Source: Acidimicrobiales bacterium
GTDB taxonomy: Bacteria; Actinomycetota; Acidimicrobiia; Acidimicrobiales; AC-9
Direction of reading: 5' to 3'
NCBI GenBank assembly: GCA_036491125.1
Contig: DASXCO010000039.1
Coordinates: forward strand, 1-54,152
DNA: 54,152 bases
The position numbers and the translations under genes are program-made. How positions within the stretch are numbered: position 1 is the stretch's first letter; each line of letters opens with the position of its first letter. The notes beneath the pieces were generated by a model. The model saw nothing but the letters and a program-made list of their open reading frames with translations, had not been told where the DNA came from and did not search any database. Shown here piece after piece: positions 46,244-54,152 of this stretch.

Positions 46244-48172
46244 CTACCAGAGGACCGTGGCCACGGTCAGCGGGGCGGACAGCCCCCGCAGCGTCACGGA
46301 GCGCTCGTCCTCGACAGCGAACTGGTCACCGGCGGCTGCCAACGCCTCCCGGCTGGCGACGATCTCACCAGCGCCCGCGGTGGCGGCGATGCGCGCCGTC
46401 TCGTGCACGCCCTTGCCGCCGTAGTCAGCGCCGCGCTCGGTGGCTTCCGTCGTGTGGAGGCCGATCCGCACCTCAACGGCGAAGCCGTGCTCTCTTCGGT
46501 GCTCGGCGAGCCGCCGTTGGATGTCGCACGCCGCCTGCAGACCTCCGGCGGTGTCGTCGAAGGCGACGAAGAAGCCGTCTCCCTCGTGCTTGATCTCGGC
46601 GCCGCCGGACTGCTCGAAGACGGATCGCAGGGTGCGGTCGTGCCAGGTCAAGAGTGCGTCCCAGGCCTCGTCTCCGAGCGCCTCCACCAACCTCGTCGAT
46701 CCGACGATGTCGGTGAACATGAACGTGCGGGTCGGACGGGCCCCTGGAGCATCCGCTGAGAGGCGGACCGCCACGTCGCCGGCCGCCTTCGTGGCGCCGA
46801 TCCGCTCGAAGCCGGCCCGCGCCGAGTCCAGCTCCATGATCCCGTCGTCATGGCGACCGGCGGCCTCATAGGCCCGAGCCAGCTCCACCTTCGCCTGGGC
46901 CGCCTCGTAGGGAGCGTCGAGCTCGGCCCACCGCCCGACACACCGCCGGAGCTCGTGGATCGCGTCGTCGACGCGGCCCTCACCGAGAGCCACCTGCCCC
47001 AGGGCGCCGGCGGCACTGGCGGCCAGAGCAGCCGTAGCAGAGGCCTCGGCGAGGCTCGTCAGCGCCGACGCCGCGGCGCGGGCGGTGTCGAGAGCGCCGG
47101 CCGCCACAGCGATGGTCACCTGCGCCGGCAGGAGGAAGGCACGCTGCTCCCGGATGAAGCCCGACTCGTCGGCGAGTGCATTGGAGACGGCCTGCAGCGC
47201 CGCCGCCGGCTGGCCCTGATCCAGGCGAAGAAGGGCGAGCCCGGGCTGGGGATCGAAGCCCAGCTCTGACGCTCGGCGGAAGGCCGTCGTCGCCCCCGCC
47301 GCATCGCCGCGCCGGCGGCGGATCTCGCCTATCTCGTGGAAAGCCCACGCGGCGAAGCGCGGTCCGGACGCCATGAGCTCGTCGGCAGCCTCGACGGCGT
47401 CTCGTTCCGCCTCGTCCAGCGCGCCGCGCAGCCGCCGCACCTCGGCCCGGTGGAAACGGCACAGCCCCGGAAAGCCGCTCACGGACTCGCGGTCGCACCA
47501 GCGCGACGCGGTGTCCGTCCACTCGCCTGCACGTCCCCAATCACCCAGGTTGCGGCAGGCGAAGATGGTCGAGCAGTAGATGGTGCCGGCCGTCATGAGC
47601 GTCAGCGACCCGCTCGCCGCCAGGGCGTTGGCCTCGTCGATGAGTGCCATGCCCTCGTCCAGCCGGCCCTCGACGATGAGCGCGTGGCCCTGGTCCAGAA
47701 GCCCCAGGCCCTCCAGATCGGGAACACCCAGGCGACGTCCGTGCTCCGCCACCCGCACGGCGAGATCACGGCTCGCCTCGAGGTTGCCGCTGTCGGACAT
47801 CGTCCGGCCCATCATCCACTCCAGGAGGCCGTACTCGGCGCAGTCGGTATCGTCCCCGAGCAACGTCGAGGCGCGGCCGAGCCAGCCGCTGGCTACGGCG
47901 CTCCCGGCCCGCTGGTAGTGCTCGCGACAGAGGGCGAGCGCCAGACGCGCCGCTCCCCGGTTGTCGCCTACAGCGGCGTACGCCGACTCGGCCCGTTCCA
48001 ACAGATCCAGCAGAGCGTCGAAGTGACGGGACCACCGCGCCGAATCGGCGAGCCGTTCGAGATCCTCCGCCTCGAGCGGCGAGGACCGATTGGCGACCGA
48101 CAGCTGCGCGTACGCATCGGCCCACCGGTGGTCGGCGTACGCCTTCCGCCCCGCGGCCAGATCGTCGGTCAC
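46244..48172 (-). CDS. TPR-like protein with C-terminal class III nucleotidyl cyclase domain
   Basis: A 642-aa protein. Residues 1-450 are Ala/Leu-rich paired helices of TPR type (for example GRLDEGMALIDEANALAASG), a probable protein-interaction domain. The C-terminal 170 residues form a class III adenylate/guanylate cyclase domain: the metal Asp in FMFTDIVGSTRLVEALGD, Lys in EIKHEGDGFFVAF at the adenine-recognition position with the second metal Asp in GDG, then DYGGKGVHETARIAA. In that last motif His stands where Asn normally stabilises the transition state, while Arg is kept. It may be weakly active or act as a nucleotide sensor. The GTG start has GGGAGGGAGA upstream; no ATPase domain is present. 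Confidence 0.87.
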   Translation of the reverse strand: MTDDLAAGRKAYADHRWADAYAQLSVANRSSPLEAEDLERLADSARWSRHFDALLDLLERAESAYAAVGDNRGAARLALALCREHYQRAGSAVASGWLGRASTLLGDDTDCAEYGLLEWMMGRTMSDSGNLEASRDLAVRVAEHGRRLGVPDLEGLGLLDQGHALIVEGRLDEGMALIDEANALAASGSLTLMTAGTIYCSTIFACRNLGDWGRAGEWTDTASRWCDRESVSGFPGLCRFHRAEVRRLRGALDEAERDAVEAADELMASGPRFAAWAFHEIGEIRRRRGDAAGATTAFRRASELGFDPQPGLALLRLDQGQPAAALQAVSNALADESGFIREQRAFLLPAQVTIAVAAGALDTARAAASALTSLAEASATAALAASAAGALGQVALGEGRVDDAIHELRRCVGRWAELDAPYEAAQAKVELARAYEAAGRHDDGIMELDSARAGFERIGATKAAGDVAVRLSADAPGARPTRTFMFTDIVGSTRLVEALGDEAWDALLTWHDRTLRSVFEQSGGAEIKHEGDGFFVAFDDTAGGLQAACDIQRRLAEHRREHGFAVEVRIGLHTTEATERGADYGGKGVHETARIAATAGAGEIVASREALAAAGDQFAVEDERSVTLRGLSAPLTVATVLW

Positions 48173-48230
48173 ATCTCCCTCCCGGCGATCAGTATTGCAT
48201 TCGGGCGACCGATGCCACGAGCTCAGCTGG

Positions 48231-49880
48231 TCATGGCGTCCCACTCACCACGGCGCTTGCCCAGCGGTAGTCCGCCTTGCCCGCCGCCGAGCGGCGGACC
48301 TCGTCCACCAGGTAGAGGGCCCGGGGAGCCTTGTACCCCGCCAGGTGAGCCCGGCAGTGCGTTCGCAGGTCCTCCAGGGCGGGCGCACCCTCGGCGGTCG
48401 CCTGGACGATGCACACGACACGCTGGCCCCACTCGGCGTCATCGGCCCCGACGACGATCGCGTCGGTCACAAGAGGGTGCGCCTTGATGACGGCCTCGAC
48501 CTCCTCCGGGTAGACCTTCTCGCCGCCGGTGTTGATGCACATCGACCCCCGCCCGAGCAGGCGGATGGTGCCGTCCGCCTCCACCGTGGCCATGTCGCCG
48601 GGGAGCGACCAACGGACACCGTCGATCTCGACGAAGGTCCGGGCCGTCCTGGACGGGTCCTTGTGGTAGCCGATCGGCCCCCGGCCCCGTGTCGCCAGCC
48701 GTCCGATCTCCCCCGACCCGGGCGGCACGGGACGCAGATCGTCGTCGACGACCATGGTGACGTCGCGCGCCGCGAAGCTGAGCGACGACGTGGGCGTTCC
48801 CTTGATGGCGACGGCGGTCGCTTGCACCGGCGCCTCCGAGGAGCCCACGGCCTCGCTGATGGCCAGGACGCTCGGCAGGGCGGCAAGGAGCCGGTCCTTG
48901 ATGGCGGCGGTGAGGATGCTGCCACCCGAACCGAGCAGTCGCAGCGAAGACGTGTCGAACGCGCCGGGGCAGGCCTCGAGCGCGTCCACCAGGGGGCGTC
49001 CGCTCGTGTCCCCGACGATCGTGAGCATGACGACGCGCTCGGTCTCGACCAGCTCGAGCACACGGCCCATGTCCATGCTCCGTAGGGTGTAGAGCACGAG
49101 CTTGCCCCCGCCCAGCAGGGTGCTGAGGGCCGTCCACTGGCCACTGGCGTGGATCAGCGGACCGAGGGACAGGGCGACGAACTCGTCCGGACCGGCATCC
49201 CCGGGGGGGAGAAAGGGCGCGATCCGATGCGACCGGTTGACCAGCGCCGCCTGGCCGATCTCCTCTGGGCGCTCGATGGCCGGGCCGCCCGGGTTCCCGC
49301 TACCGAGGGTGGCGAAGAGAATGTCCTCCTGGCGCCAGACCACGCCCTTGGGGAGCCCGGTGGTCCCGCCCGTGTACAGGACGTAGTGATCGTCCGCCGA
49401 CCGCGGGCCGAAGCTCCTGACCATCGACCCGGAGGCCAGCACCTCCTCGTACGACAAGACGTCGAGGTCGCCGGGGCCGCCGCCGTCGTCGACATCGATG
49501 AGCCATCGCAGAGCACGGGGACGGCTCGCGATGGTCGCCACCCGGGGAGCGAGCTCGTGGTGGTGGACGAGAGCGACGAGATCGGCATCGGAGATTAAGT
49601 GGGCGAGCTCGTCACCGACGTACCGGTAGTTGACGTTCACCGGAACGGCCCGCAGCTTGAAGCAGGCCAGCATGGTCTCGATGAACTCGGCGCCGTTGTA
49701 GAGATACAGCCCGACATGGTCGCCCGCCCGCACCCCGAGGCCCGCCAGCCCGTTCGCGAGCTTGGTGCTGCGCTTGTCGAGCAGGGCGTAGGTGAGCCGG
49801 CGACCTCCGGCCACGAGCGCCTCACGGTGGCCGACCGTGTCGGCCACGCGCTCGAACAGATCGGCCAGGTTGAACTCCAT
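48231..49880 (-). CDS. acyl-CoA synthetase (AMP-dependent, FadD-like)
   Basis: Activates a carboxylic acid to its acyl-CoA via an acyl-adenylate. The 549-aa protein starts MEFNLADLFERVADTVGHREALV. The P-loop-like motif is YVLYTGGTTGLPKGVVWRQED, then GSGGSILTAAIKDRLL, the hinge region GRGSMCINTGGEKVYPEEVE, and the C-terminal catalytic Lys in RRSAAGKADYRWA. The ATG at 49880 has GGGAAGG upstream. It is divergent from the Rieske oxygenase and precedes the cyclase by 58 nt. The VVWRQEDILFAT segment resembles FadD3/FadD19-type enzymes that act on steroid side chains or ring fragments, but the substrate is not certain. Confidence 0.92.
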   Translation of the reverse strand: MEFNLADLFERVADTVGHREALVAGGRRLTYALLDKRSTKLANGLAGLGVRAGDHVGLYLYNGAEFIETMLACFKLRAVPVNVNYRYVGDELAHLISDADLVALVHHHELAPRVATIASRPRALRWLIDVDDGGGPGDLDVLSYEEVLASGSMVRSFGPRSADDHYVLYTGGTTGLPKGVVWRQEDILFATLGSGNPGGPAIERPEEIGQAALVNRSHRIAPFLPPGDAGPDEFVALSLGPLIHASGQWTALSTLLGGGKLVLYTLRSMDMGRVLELVETERVVMLTIVGDTSGRPLVDALEACPGAFDTSSLRLLGSGGSILTAAIKDRLLAALPSVLAISEAVGSSEAPVQATAVAIKGTPTSSLSFAARDVTMVVDDDLRPVPPGSGEIGRLATRGRGPIGYHKDPSRTARTFVEIDGVRWSLPGDMATVEADGTIRLLGRGSMCINTGGEKVYPEEVEAVIKAHPLVTDAIVVGADDAEWGQRVVCIVQATAEGAPALEDLRTHCRAHLAGYKAPRALYLVDEVRRSAAGKADYRWASAVVSGTP

Positions 49881-49990
49881 CGGCGTCGACCTTCCCTGGC
49901 CAGCGGGAGCCGCTCCCTGCCGGCGAGCAGCCCGACCGGCCGGGTGCGAAGCTAGTGGCCGCATTGTGGCAGGGAGGAGCGAGCGGGGCC

Positions 49991-51301
49991 ATGTCGACCA
50001 GTGAGACCACGGCGATGCTGGTGCGGGCTGACGGCCTCGTGCCCAAAGAGCGGTACGTCTCGCGGGAGTTCCTCGATCTGGAGATGGATCGGCTGTGGCC
50101 CCGGGTGTGGCAGGTGGCCTGCCGGGAGGAAGAGCTACCCGAGGCGGGCGACTATCTCGAGTACACGATCGGTGATCAGTCGATCCTCGTCGTCCGCTCG
50201 GAGCCGGACACGATCAAGGCCTACTTCAACACCTGCCTGCACCGGGGCACCAGGCTGGCCGAGGGCCGGGGCAATTTCGCCGACGGCCAGATTCGCTGCC
50301 GGTACCACGCCTGGCGCTATGCCCTCGATGGTGAGCTGACCGAGATCGTCGACCGCCACGAGTTCACCGACGTCCCGTCGGACCTCCGCCTGCACGAGGT
50401 GCGCGCCGAGCGCTGGGGCGGTTTCGTGTTCGTGAACATGGACCGTGAGGCGGAGCCGCTCATGGACTTCCTCGATCCGATCCCCAAGCTGCTCGGACCC
50501 TTTCACCTCGACCAGATGCGCTTCGCCACCTATCGCACCACGATCCTGCCCGCCAACTGGAAGGTGGTCGTCGACGCATTCAACGAGGGCTACCACGTGC
50601 AGGGCACGCACCCCCAGATCCTGGCGTGGACCGACGACGTGAACATGGAGTACGTCCAGTTCGACACCCATGCCCACTACGGCCGGCTGGCGCACGCCCG
50701 TCGTGAGCTTCGCCCCAGCCCCCGTCTGGGCCTCAGCGACGACGAGATCGACGAGGGTGAGATCCTCTCCTCGCTCGTCTCCGGGCTCGGCGGGCTGTTC
50801 TACCGTGAGGAGCGGGACATCGTCGACGAGCTGCGGGCGGCTCCGCTCCCCTCGGGCACGTCGCTGCTCGAGGCCTACCAGCAGCGGCGGATGGACCTGC
50901 TGCGATCGCGCGGCCTCGACGTCTCGGGCCTCGAGCTGGACCAGATGACGAGCGCCGATGACGTGTACTGGTTCCCCAACATGGTTGGTCCGACATACCC
51001 GGGGACGGCCATCCTGTTCCGCATCCGTCCCAACGGGCTCGATCCCGACTCTGCCATCAAGGACCTATGGACCCTGCAGTGGCCGAGTCCAGACCAGCCC
51101 TGGCAGATGCCCGAGCGGAAGTTCTACCCGGAGTGGACGGCGAAGGACTGGGGCCAGATCACCAACCAGGATTTCGCCAACATGGCCCACATCCAGACCG
51201 GTATGAAGTCCCGGGCCTGCCAGGGGCTTCGGCTCAACCCTCGCCAGGAGAGCAACCTCCTCCACATGCATCGCGTGATCGACCGCTACCTGACCGCGTG
51301 A
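49991..51301 (+). CDS. Rieske non-heme iron oxygenase, alpha subunit type
   Basis: Ring-hydroxylating or demethylating oxygenase of 436 aa. The Rieske [2Fe-2S] cluster ligands are in CLHRGTRL and CRYHAWRY, with the usual 17-residue spacing. The catalytic domain has the iron ligands in DAFNEGYHVQGTHPQ (bridging Asp and two His); the third ligand, an Asp, is probably in NQDFANMAHIQTG near the C-terminus. The ATG at 49991 is preceded by GGAGG; a longer frame from 49955 adds a non-conserved tail. No ferredoxin or reductase gene is adjacent, so electrons must come from elsewhere. The next gene overlaps as GTGA. The substrate is unknown; proximity to an acyl-CoA synthetase, methyltransferase and VOC protein suggests an aromatic or terpenoid pathway. 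Confidence 0.92.
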   Translation: MSTSETTAMLVRADGLVPKERYVSREFLDLEMDRLWPRVWQVACREEELPEAGDYLEYTIGDQSILVVRSEPDTIKAYFNTCLHRGTRLAEGRGNFADGQIRCRYHAWRYALDGELTEIVDRHEFTDVPSDLRLHEVRAERWGGFVFVNMDREAEPLMDFLDPIPKLLGPFHLDQMRFATYRTTILPANWKVVVDAFNEGYHVQGTHPQILAWTDDVNMEYVQFDTHAHYGRLAHARRELRPSPRLGLSDDEIDEGEILSSLVSGLGGLFYREERDIVDELRAAPLPSGTSLLEAYQQRRMDLLRSRGLDVSGLELDQMTSADDVYWFPNMVGPTYPGTAILFRIRPNGLDPDSAIKDLWTLQWPSPDQPWQMPERKFYPEWTAKDWGQITNQDFANMAHIQTGMKSRACQGLRLNPRQESNLLHMHRVIDRYLTA

Positions 51302-52044
51302 CATCCCGGTCGAGGTCGGGGGTGCGTGGCGACCAAGCTCGGCACGCGATTCGTGGCCGTCAGGTCCTCGCTGGTGCTGCCCACGCCGGGCGCGTCCACT
51401 GGAAGCGCGTTCTCGTCGCCGCGCTCATCGTCTTCGGGATCTCGGCGGTGGCCGAGACGGCGAGCGACGCCTTGGTCGCCGACAGCGCGGCGGCCGTGGC
51501 CGTCCCGATCGGGGTCTGCGCGTTCGCCATCGATCTCTTCGGCGAGGTCTTCTTCACCGGTCTGCTCGAGCGCATGGTGGGCCAGGCCAGGTACGGCGCA
51601 CCCGAGCAAGGGGTCCTGACGGTGCTGCGCACGCTTCCCTACCGCCGGTTGATCGTGGCCGACGTCCTGGTGACCGGCCTCGTCGCGCTCGGCTACCTCG
51701 CCCTGGTCGTGCCTGGAGTGCTGCTCTTCACACTGCTCTGCCTGGCGGCGCCGATCGTCAACATCGAGGGGCAGTCGGCACTCGGGGCCATGCGGCGGTC
51801 GGCGCAGCTCGCGCGCGGCCGCTTCGGGTTGACGTTGATCCTGGTCGTCGTGCCGTTCTCGATCGCCGACTGGATCGGTACAACGGTGCAGGACGTCGTC
51901 CACGGGGAGCCCCTGTGGCTCGACCTCGTGGTGCGACTGGTCGTGACGATCGTCATCGCGATCGGCACCGGCCTGGTGCAGGTCGAGCTCGCCTACCGGC
52001 TCATCGAGGCCGACGCCGAGGACAAGCGGCCGGCGACAAGCTGA
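51298..52044 (+). CDS. polytopic integral membrane protein, function unknown
   Basis: A 248-aa protein with about five or six membrane segments: VLVAALIVFGISAVAE, AVAVPIGVCAFAIDLFGEVFF, LIVADVLVTGLVALGYLALVVPGVLLFTLL, LTLILVVVPFSIADWIG and LVVRLVVTIVIAIGTGLVQVELAYRL. The middle, with PIVNIEGQSALGAMRRSAQLARG, resembles the DUF975/glycerophosphoryl-diester-phosphodiesterase membrane domain group found in many bacteria, without known function. The start overlaps the Rieske stop as GTGA; a GTG at 51322 in the same frame is an alternative. Translational coupling to the oxygenase suggests they work together, perhaps in substrate entry or export. Confidence 0.75.
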   Translation: MTSRSRSGVRGDQARHAIRGRQVLAGAAHAGRVHWKRVLVAALIVFGISAVAETASDALVADSAAAVAVPIGVCAFAIDLFGEVFFTGLLERMVGQARYGAPEQGVLTVLRTLPYRRLIVADVLVTGLVALGYLALVVPGVLLFTLLCLAAPIVNIEGQSALGAMRRSAQLARGRFGLTLILVVVPFSIADWIGTTVQDVVHGEPLWLDLVVRLVVTIVIAIGTGLVQVELAYRLIEADAEDKRPATS

Positions 52045-52085
52045 ACGAGGCTCGCGAGACCTCGGCACGCTGCGCCGAGCCCCCG

Positions 52086-52091
52086 TACAAT
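52086..52091 (+). promoter_or_regulatory. -10 box upstream of methyltransferase gene
   Basis: TACAAT, a near-consensus hexamer in the 105-bp gap after the membrane-protein gene. It would give a leader of about 55 nt ending in GGGGGGATGAC before the ATG at 52150. Confidence 0.45.
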
Positions 52092-52149
52092 TCAGGTCGG
52101 GCAGCGCGGATCGCCTTCAGTGATCGGCCCACAAGAACGGGGGGATGAC

Positions 52150-53205
52150 ATGGACGAGGCACGGGTCCAGGAGCTCATGGGCCAGATGGTCGGCTACATG
52201 ACCGGAGGAGCCGTGTGCTTCGCGGTGTGGGTCGGCGACGAGCTCGGTCTCTACCGGGCGATGGCAGGAGCCGGCTCGATGCGCGCTGACGAGGTGGCGG
52301 CCGAGACGGGGTGCAATCCCCGTCTGGTGCGCGAGTGGCTCGATTCCCAGGCGGCAGCCGGGCTGGTCGGCTACGACGCCGCCGGCGACTCCTACGAGCT
52401 GAGCGAGGAGGCGGCCCTGGCCCTGGCCGACGAGAACGCCCCGTTCTTCGTGGCCCGGGGCATGAACGCTCTCGGGTCGTTCTTCATGGACATCGAGAAG
52501 GTCAAGGGGGCGTTTCGCGGCGACGGCGGGCTGAGCTGGGGGGACCACCACCCGTGTCTGTTCTCCGGTACCGAGTGGTTCTTCCGGACCGGCTACCGCG
52601 CCTACCTGCCTTCGGTCTGGATCCCCGCCCTCGATGGCGTCGAGTCCAAGCTGCACTCCGGAGCCAAGGTGGCCGACGTGGGGTGCGGGCACGGCGCACC
52701 CGTCGTGGTGATGGCGGATGCCTATCCCGAGTCCCGGTTCTGGGGCTTCGATCTCCACCCGCCGTCGATCGAGACTGCCCGCGCGCGGGCCTCCGAAGCG
52801 GGCGTGAGCGATCGGACCATCTTCGAGGTTGCCTCGGCGAAGGGCTACGACGGTACCTTCGACCTGATCTGCTTCTTCGACTGTCTCCACGACATGGGCG
52901 ACCCGGTGGGCATCGCCCGGTACGCGCGCGAGCACCTCGAGCCGGACGGGACCGTGCTCTTGGTCGAGCCGTTCGCCCTCGACGGCCGAGCGACGAACTT
53001 GGCCGAGAACCCGATGGCGGCGCTGCTCTACACGGCGTCGGCGTCGATCTGCACGCCGAATTCTCTCTCTCAAGAGGTGGGGCTGGGACTGGGTGCCCAG
53101 GCGGGCGAGGCCAGGATGCGCGAGGTCTTCGAGGAGGCCGGCTTCAACAAGTTCGGTCGGGCGGCGGAGACGCCGCTCAACCTCATCCTCGAAGCCCGCG
53201 CCTGA
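52150..53205 (+). CDS. SAM-dependent methyltransferase with N-terminal winged helix (Rv2258c-like)
   Basis: A 351-aa class I methyltransferase. Residues 1-100 form a winged-helix dimerisation domain (LGLYRAMAGAGSMRADEVAAETGCNPRLVREWLDSQAAAGLV), the arrangement of plant-type O-methyltransferases. The SAM site has motif I VADVGCGHGAPVVVMA, an acidic residue in FWGFDLHPPSIETARAR, and FDLICFFDCLHDMGDPVGIAR. Mycobacterial Rv2258c has this plan and has been annotated as a regulator/methyltransferase. It starts after a GGGGGGA site and is followed by the VOC gene 16 nt later, so the two form an operon. Substrate unknown; small phenolic or polyketide-like acceptors are usual for this fold. Confidence 0.9.
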   Translation: MDEARVQELMGQMVGYMTGGAVCFAVWVGDELGLYRAMAGAGSMRADEVAAETGCNPRLVREWLDSQAAAGLVGYDAAGDSYELSEEAALALADENAPFFVARGMNALGSFFMDIEKVKGAFRGDGGLSWGDHHPCLFSGTEWFFRTGYRAYLPSVWIPALDGVESKLHSGAKVADVGCGHGAPVVVMADAYPESRFWGFDLHPPSIETARARASEAGVSDRTIFEVASAKGYDGTFDLICFFDCLHDMGDPVGIARYAREHLEPDGTVLLVEPFALDGRATNLAENPMAALLYTASASICTPNSLSQEVGLGLGAQAGEARMREVFEEAGFNKFGRAAETPLNLILEARA

Positions 53206-53221
53206 GCGCAAGGAGCGGCGA

Positions 53222-53689
53222 ATGCAGCCAGGATTCGATCACGTGACCATCGTGGTGACCGATCTTGACGAGGCGAAGCGGTTCTTCGAGCTGCTCGGCT
53301 TCGAGATGACCCACAACGTCGTCGTGAGCGGAGAGGCCATGTCGAAGTACATGGGCATCGCCGACTGGGAGGCCGACCACGTGACCCTCGCTCTCGCCGA
53401 CGCCGAGACCCACCAGGAGGTGCAGCTCCTTCGATTCCACAACCCCCCGGTGGATGTCGACGGCGAGACCGGCAACCTGGCCCGGACAGGCTTCAACCAC
53501 GTGTGCTTTCGCGTCGACGACATCGACGCCATGATCGAGCGGCTGCAGTCCGGCGGGATCGGCATCAAGAACCAGCTCATGACGTTCCACGACCGGAAGC
53601 TCGTCTTCCTGCGCGGTCCCGGTGGTGTGACGATCGAGCTGGCGCAGTGGCTCGCACAGCCTGCGGCGCCAGACTCCTCAAGCCAGTAG
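53222..53689 (+). CDS. VOC (glyoxalase/dioxygenase-fold) family protein
   Basis: A 155-aa protein with two beta-alpha-beta-beta-beta repeats: FDHVTIVVTDLDEAKRFFELLGFE and GFNHVCFRVDDIDAMIERLQSGG. Candidate metal ligands are His in FDHV, Glu in EVQLLRF, His in FNHV and Glu in TIELAQW. The metal site thus looks intact. Such proteins include glyoxalases, epimerases (methylmalonyl-CoA epimerase among them), extradiol dioxygenases and resistance proteins. The AAGGAG site sits 6 nt before the ATG. It belongs with the methyltransferase gene; the last 12 bp overlap the convergent HNH gene. It is not clearly a methylmalonyl-CoA epimerase, although a mutase lies 10 kb away. Confidence 0.87.
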   Translation: MQPGFDHVTIVVTDLDEAKRFFELLGFEMTHNVVVSGEAMSKYMGIADWEADHVTLALADAETHQEVQLLRFHNPPVDVDGETGNLARTGFNHVCFRVDDIDAMIERLQSGGIGIKNQLMTFHDRKLVFLRGPGGVTIELAQWLAQPAAPDSSSQ

Positions 53690-54152
53690 CCGCTCGCGCA
53701 CCTCGGGCCGCAGGGGTGGCGGACGGGTGGTGAGGACCGTGCCACCCGGGTGCACGAAGGCCAGCTCGTCGCCGGGGTGGCCCTCGATGCGCCAGCCCCC
53801 CTCGTGGATGAGGCGGTGGTGGTGGCCGCACAGCATGACCAGGTTGGCCGGGTCGGTCGGACCACCGTCGGCCCAGTGAAGGAGGTGGTGGGCGTGCAGC
53901 CAGCGGGCTCGGGCACAGCCGGGGAAGCGACAGCCCCGGTCCCGGCGCCGGAGCTGGCGGGCCAGCCAGCGCGGCACCTGACGGCGCTGGCGCCCGAGAC
54001 CGAGGGCCTCGCCCGATTCACCCTCGGCCACCAGCTGCCAGCGGGCGTCACAGGCCAGACGCCGTGCCGTCTCGGTGGCGACCTGGGGGCCGCCTTCGAT
54101 CTCGGCCAGGCCCTCGCCGCCGGCCAGGACTGCGGGATCGGCGTGGATCACC
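53678..54152 (-). CDS. HNH endonuclease of the 13E12/DUF222 type, C-terminal part (cut by window edge)
   Basis: The last 158 residues of a DUF222-HNH protein. The HNH motif is complete: RDRGCRFPGCARARWLHAHHLLHWADGGPTDPANLVMLCGHHHRLIHEGGW, within which the cysteines, the catalytic HH pair and the final H are visible in CRFPGC, AHHLLHW and CGHHH. These proteins are common in actinobacteria, often in many copies, and are related to the 13E12 repeat family of mycobacteria; their role is unclear. Family members are usually 350-500 aa, so most of the protein lies beyond the right end, where the frame is open. The stop overlaps the VOC gene by 12 bp. Confidence 0.85.
   Translation of the reverse strand, partial: VIHADPAVLAGGEGLAEIEGGPQVATETARRLACDARWQLVAEGESGEALGLGRQRRQVPRWLARQLRRRDRGCRFPGCARARWLHAHHLLHWADGGPTDPANLVMLCGHHHRLIHEGGWRIEGHPGDELAFVHPGGTVLTTRPPPLRPEVRERLLA

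Noticed and set aside
53222-53689. VOC protein as methylmalonyl-CoA epimerase
   Set aside because: It is 10 kb from the mutase, in an operon with a methyltransferase, and the fold has many functions; the sequence does not single out the epimerase.
53678-54152. HNH protein as evidence of an intein, phage or homing element
   Set aside because: DUF222/13E12-type HNH proteins are abundant in actinobacterial chromosomes, and no integrase, repeat ends or intein splice motifs are nearby.

Overview
The window is about 54 kb of very GC-rich, gene-dense DNA. It reads like the chromosome of a high-GC actinobacterium, possibly of the Acidimicrobiia. The reasons are coenzyme F420 genes (cofD, cofE), an AccA3-type biotin carboxylase/BCCP fusion, an LpdA-like quinone reductase, an FtsEX pair, several acyl-CoA genes, and many genes that appear leaderless. 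I found no rRNA, tRNA, CRISPR array, transposase, prophage or plasmid marker. The assignment is an inference from gene content, not from a marker-gene tree.

Layout. 1-2688: acyl-CoA metabolism (acyl-CoA dehydrogenase cut by the left edge, an SDR, and a divergent family III CoA-transferase). 2685-9791 (minus): a housekeeping run in the order hpf, orphan NarL-type regulator, secA, prfB, ftsE, ftsX. 10233-16474 (minus): sugar-phosphate genes (PGI/PMI-like isomerase, Trm112-like protein, phosphomannomutase), a large GT-C-like membrane protein and a CPBP protease. 16555-19821 (plus): ftsH, a 69-aa protein and a 2OG-Fe(II) oxygenase. 19841-35182 (minus): a surface-polysaccharide locus holding rmd, three GT4 and two GT2 glycosyltransferases, a GalE-like epimerase, a sugar-1-P nucleotidyltransferase, UDP-glucuronate decarboxylase, UDP-glucose dehydrogenase, rmlD, an atypical rmlB and an LCP ligase. 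The F420 pair cofD-cofE sits inside it on the other strand. 35275-44744: FadE25-like dehydrogenase, birA, accA3-like carboxylase, M20 hydrolase, lpdA, an acyl-CoA mutase large subunit and a rhodanese-ThiF protein. 44831-54152: nitroreductase, sirtuin, TPR-cyclase, acyl-CoA synthetase, Rieske oxygenase, membrane protein, methyltransferase, VOC protein and an HNH nuclease cut by the right edge.

How they work together. The central glycan block can make UDP-glucuronate and UDP-xylose, complete part of dTDP-rhamnose synthesis, and handle mannose-type sugars; the glycosyltransferases and the LCP protein would assemble and attach the polymer. From memory, the order hpf/secA, PMM and its SIS partner, cofD/E, nucleotidyltransferase-wbbL-rmlD-LCP, acyl-CoA dehydrogenase, birA, accA3, lpdA and an M20 hydrolase recalls the stretch from Rv3240c to Rv3306c of Mycobacterium tuberculosis, so much of the window looks like an old actinobacterial backbone with lineage-specific insertions.

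I see no complete new defence or mobile system. The more unusual signals are: a consistent TANNNT box 6-9 nt upstream of many start codons; two families of GC-rich repeats that have entered coding sequence (the tail of BirA and a loop of an acyl-CoA dehydrogenase); convergent genes with little or no room for terminators; a perfect palindrome between divergent acyl-CoA genes; and an RmlB-like enzyme with Cys where the catalytic Asp is expected.
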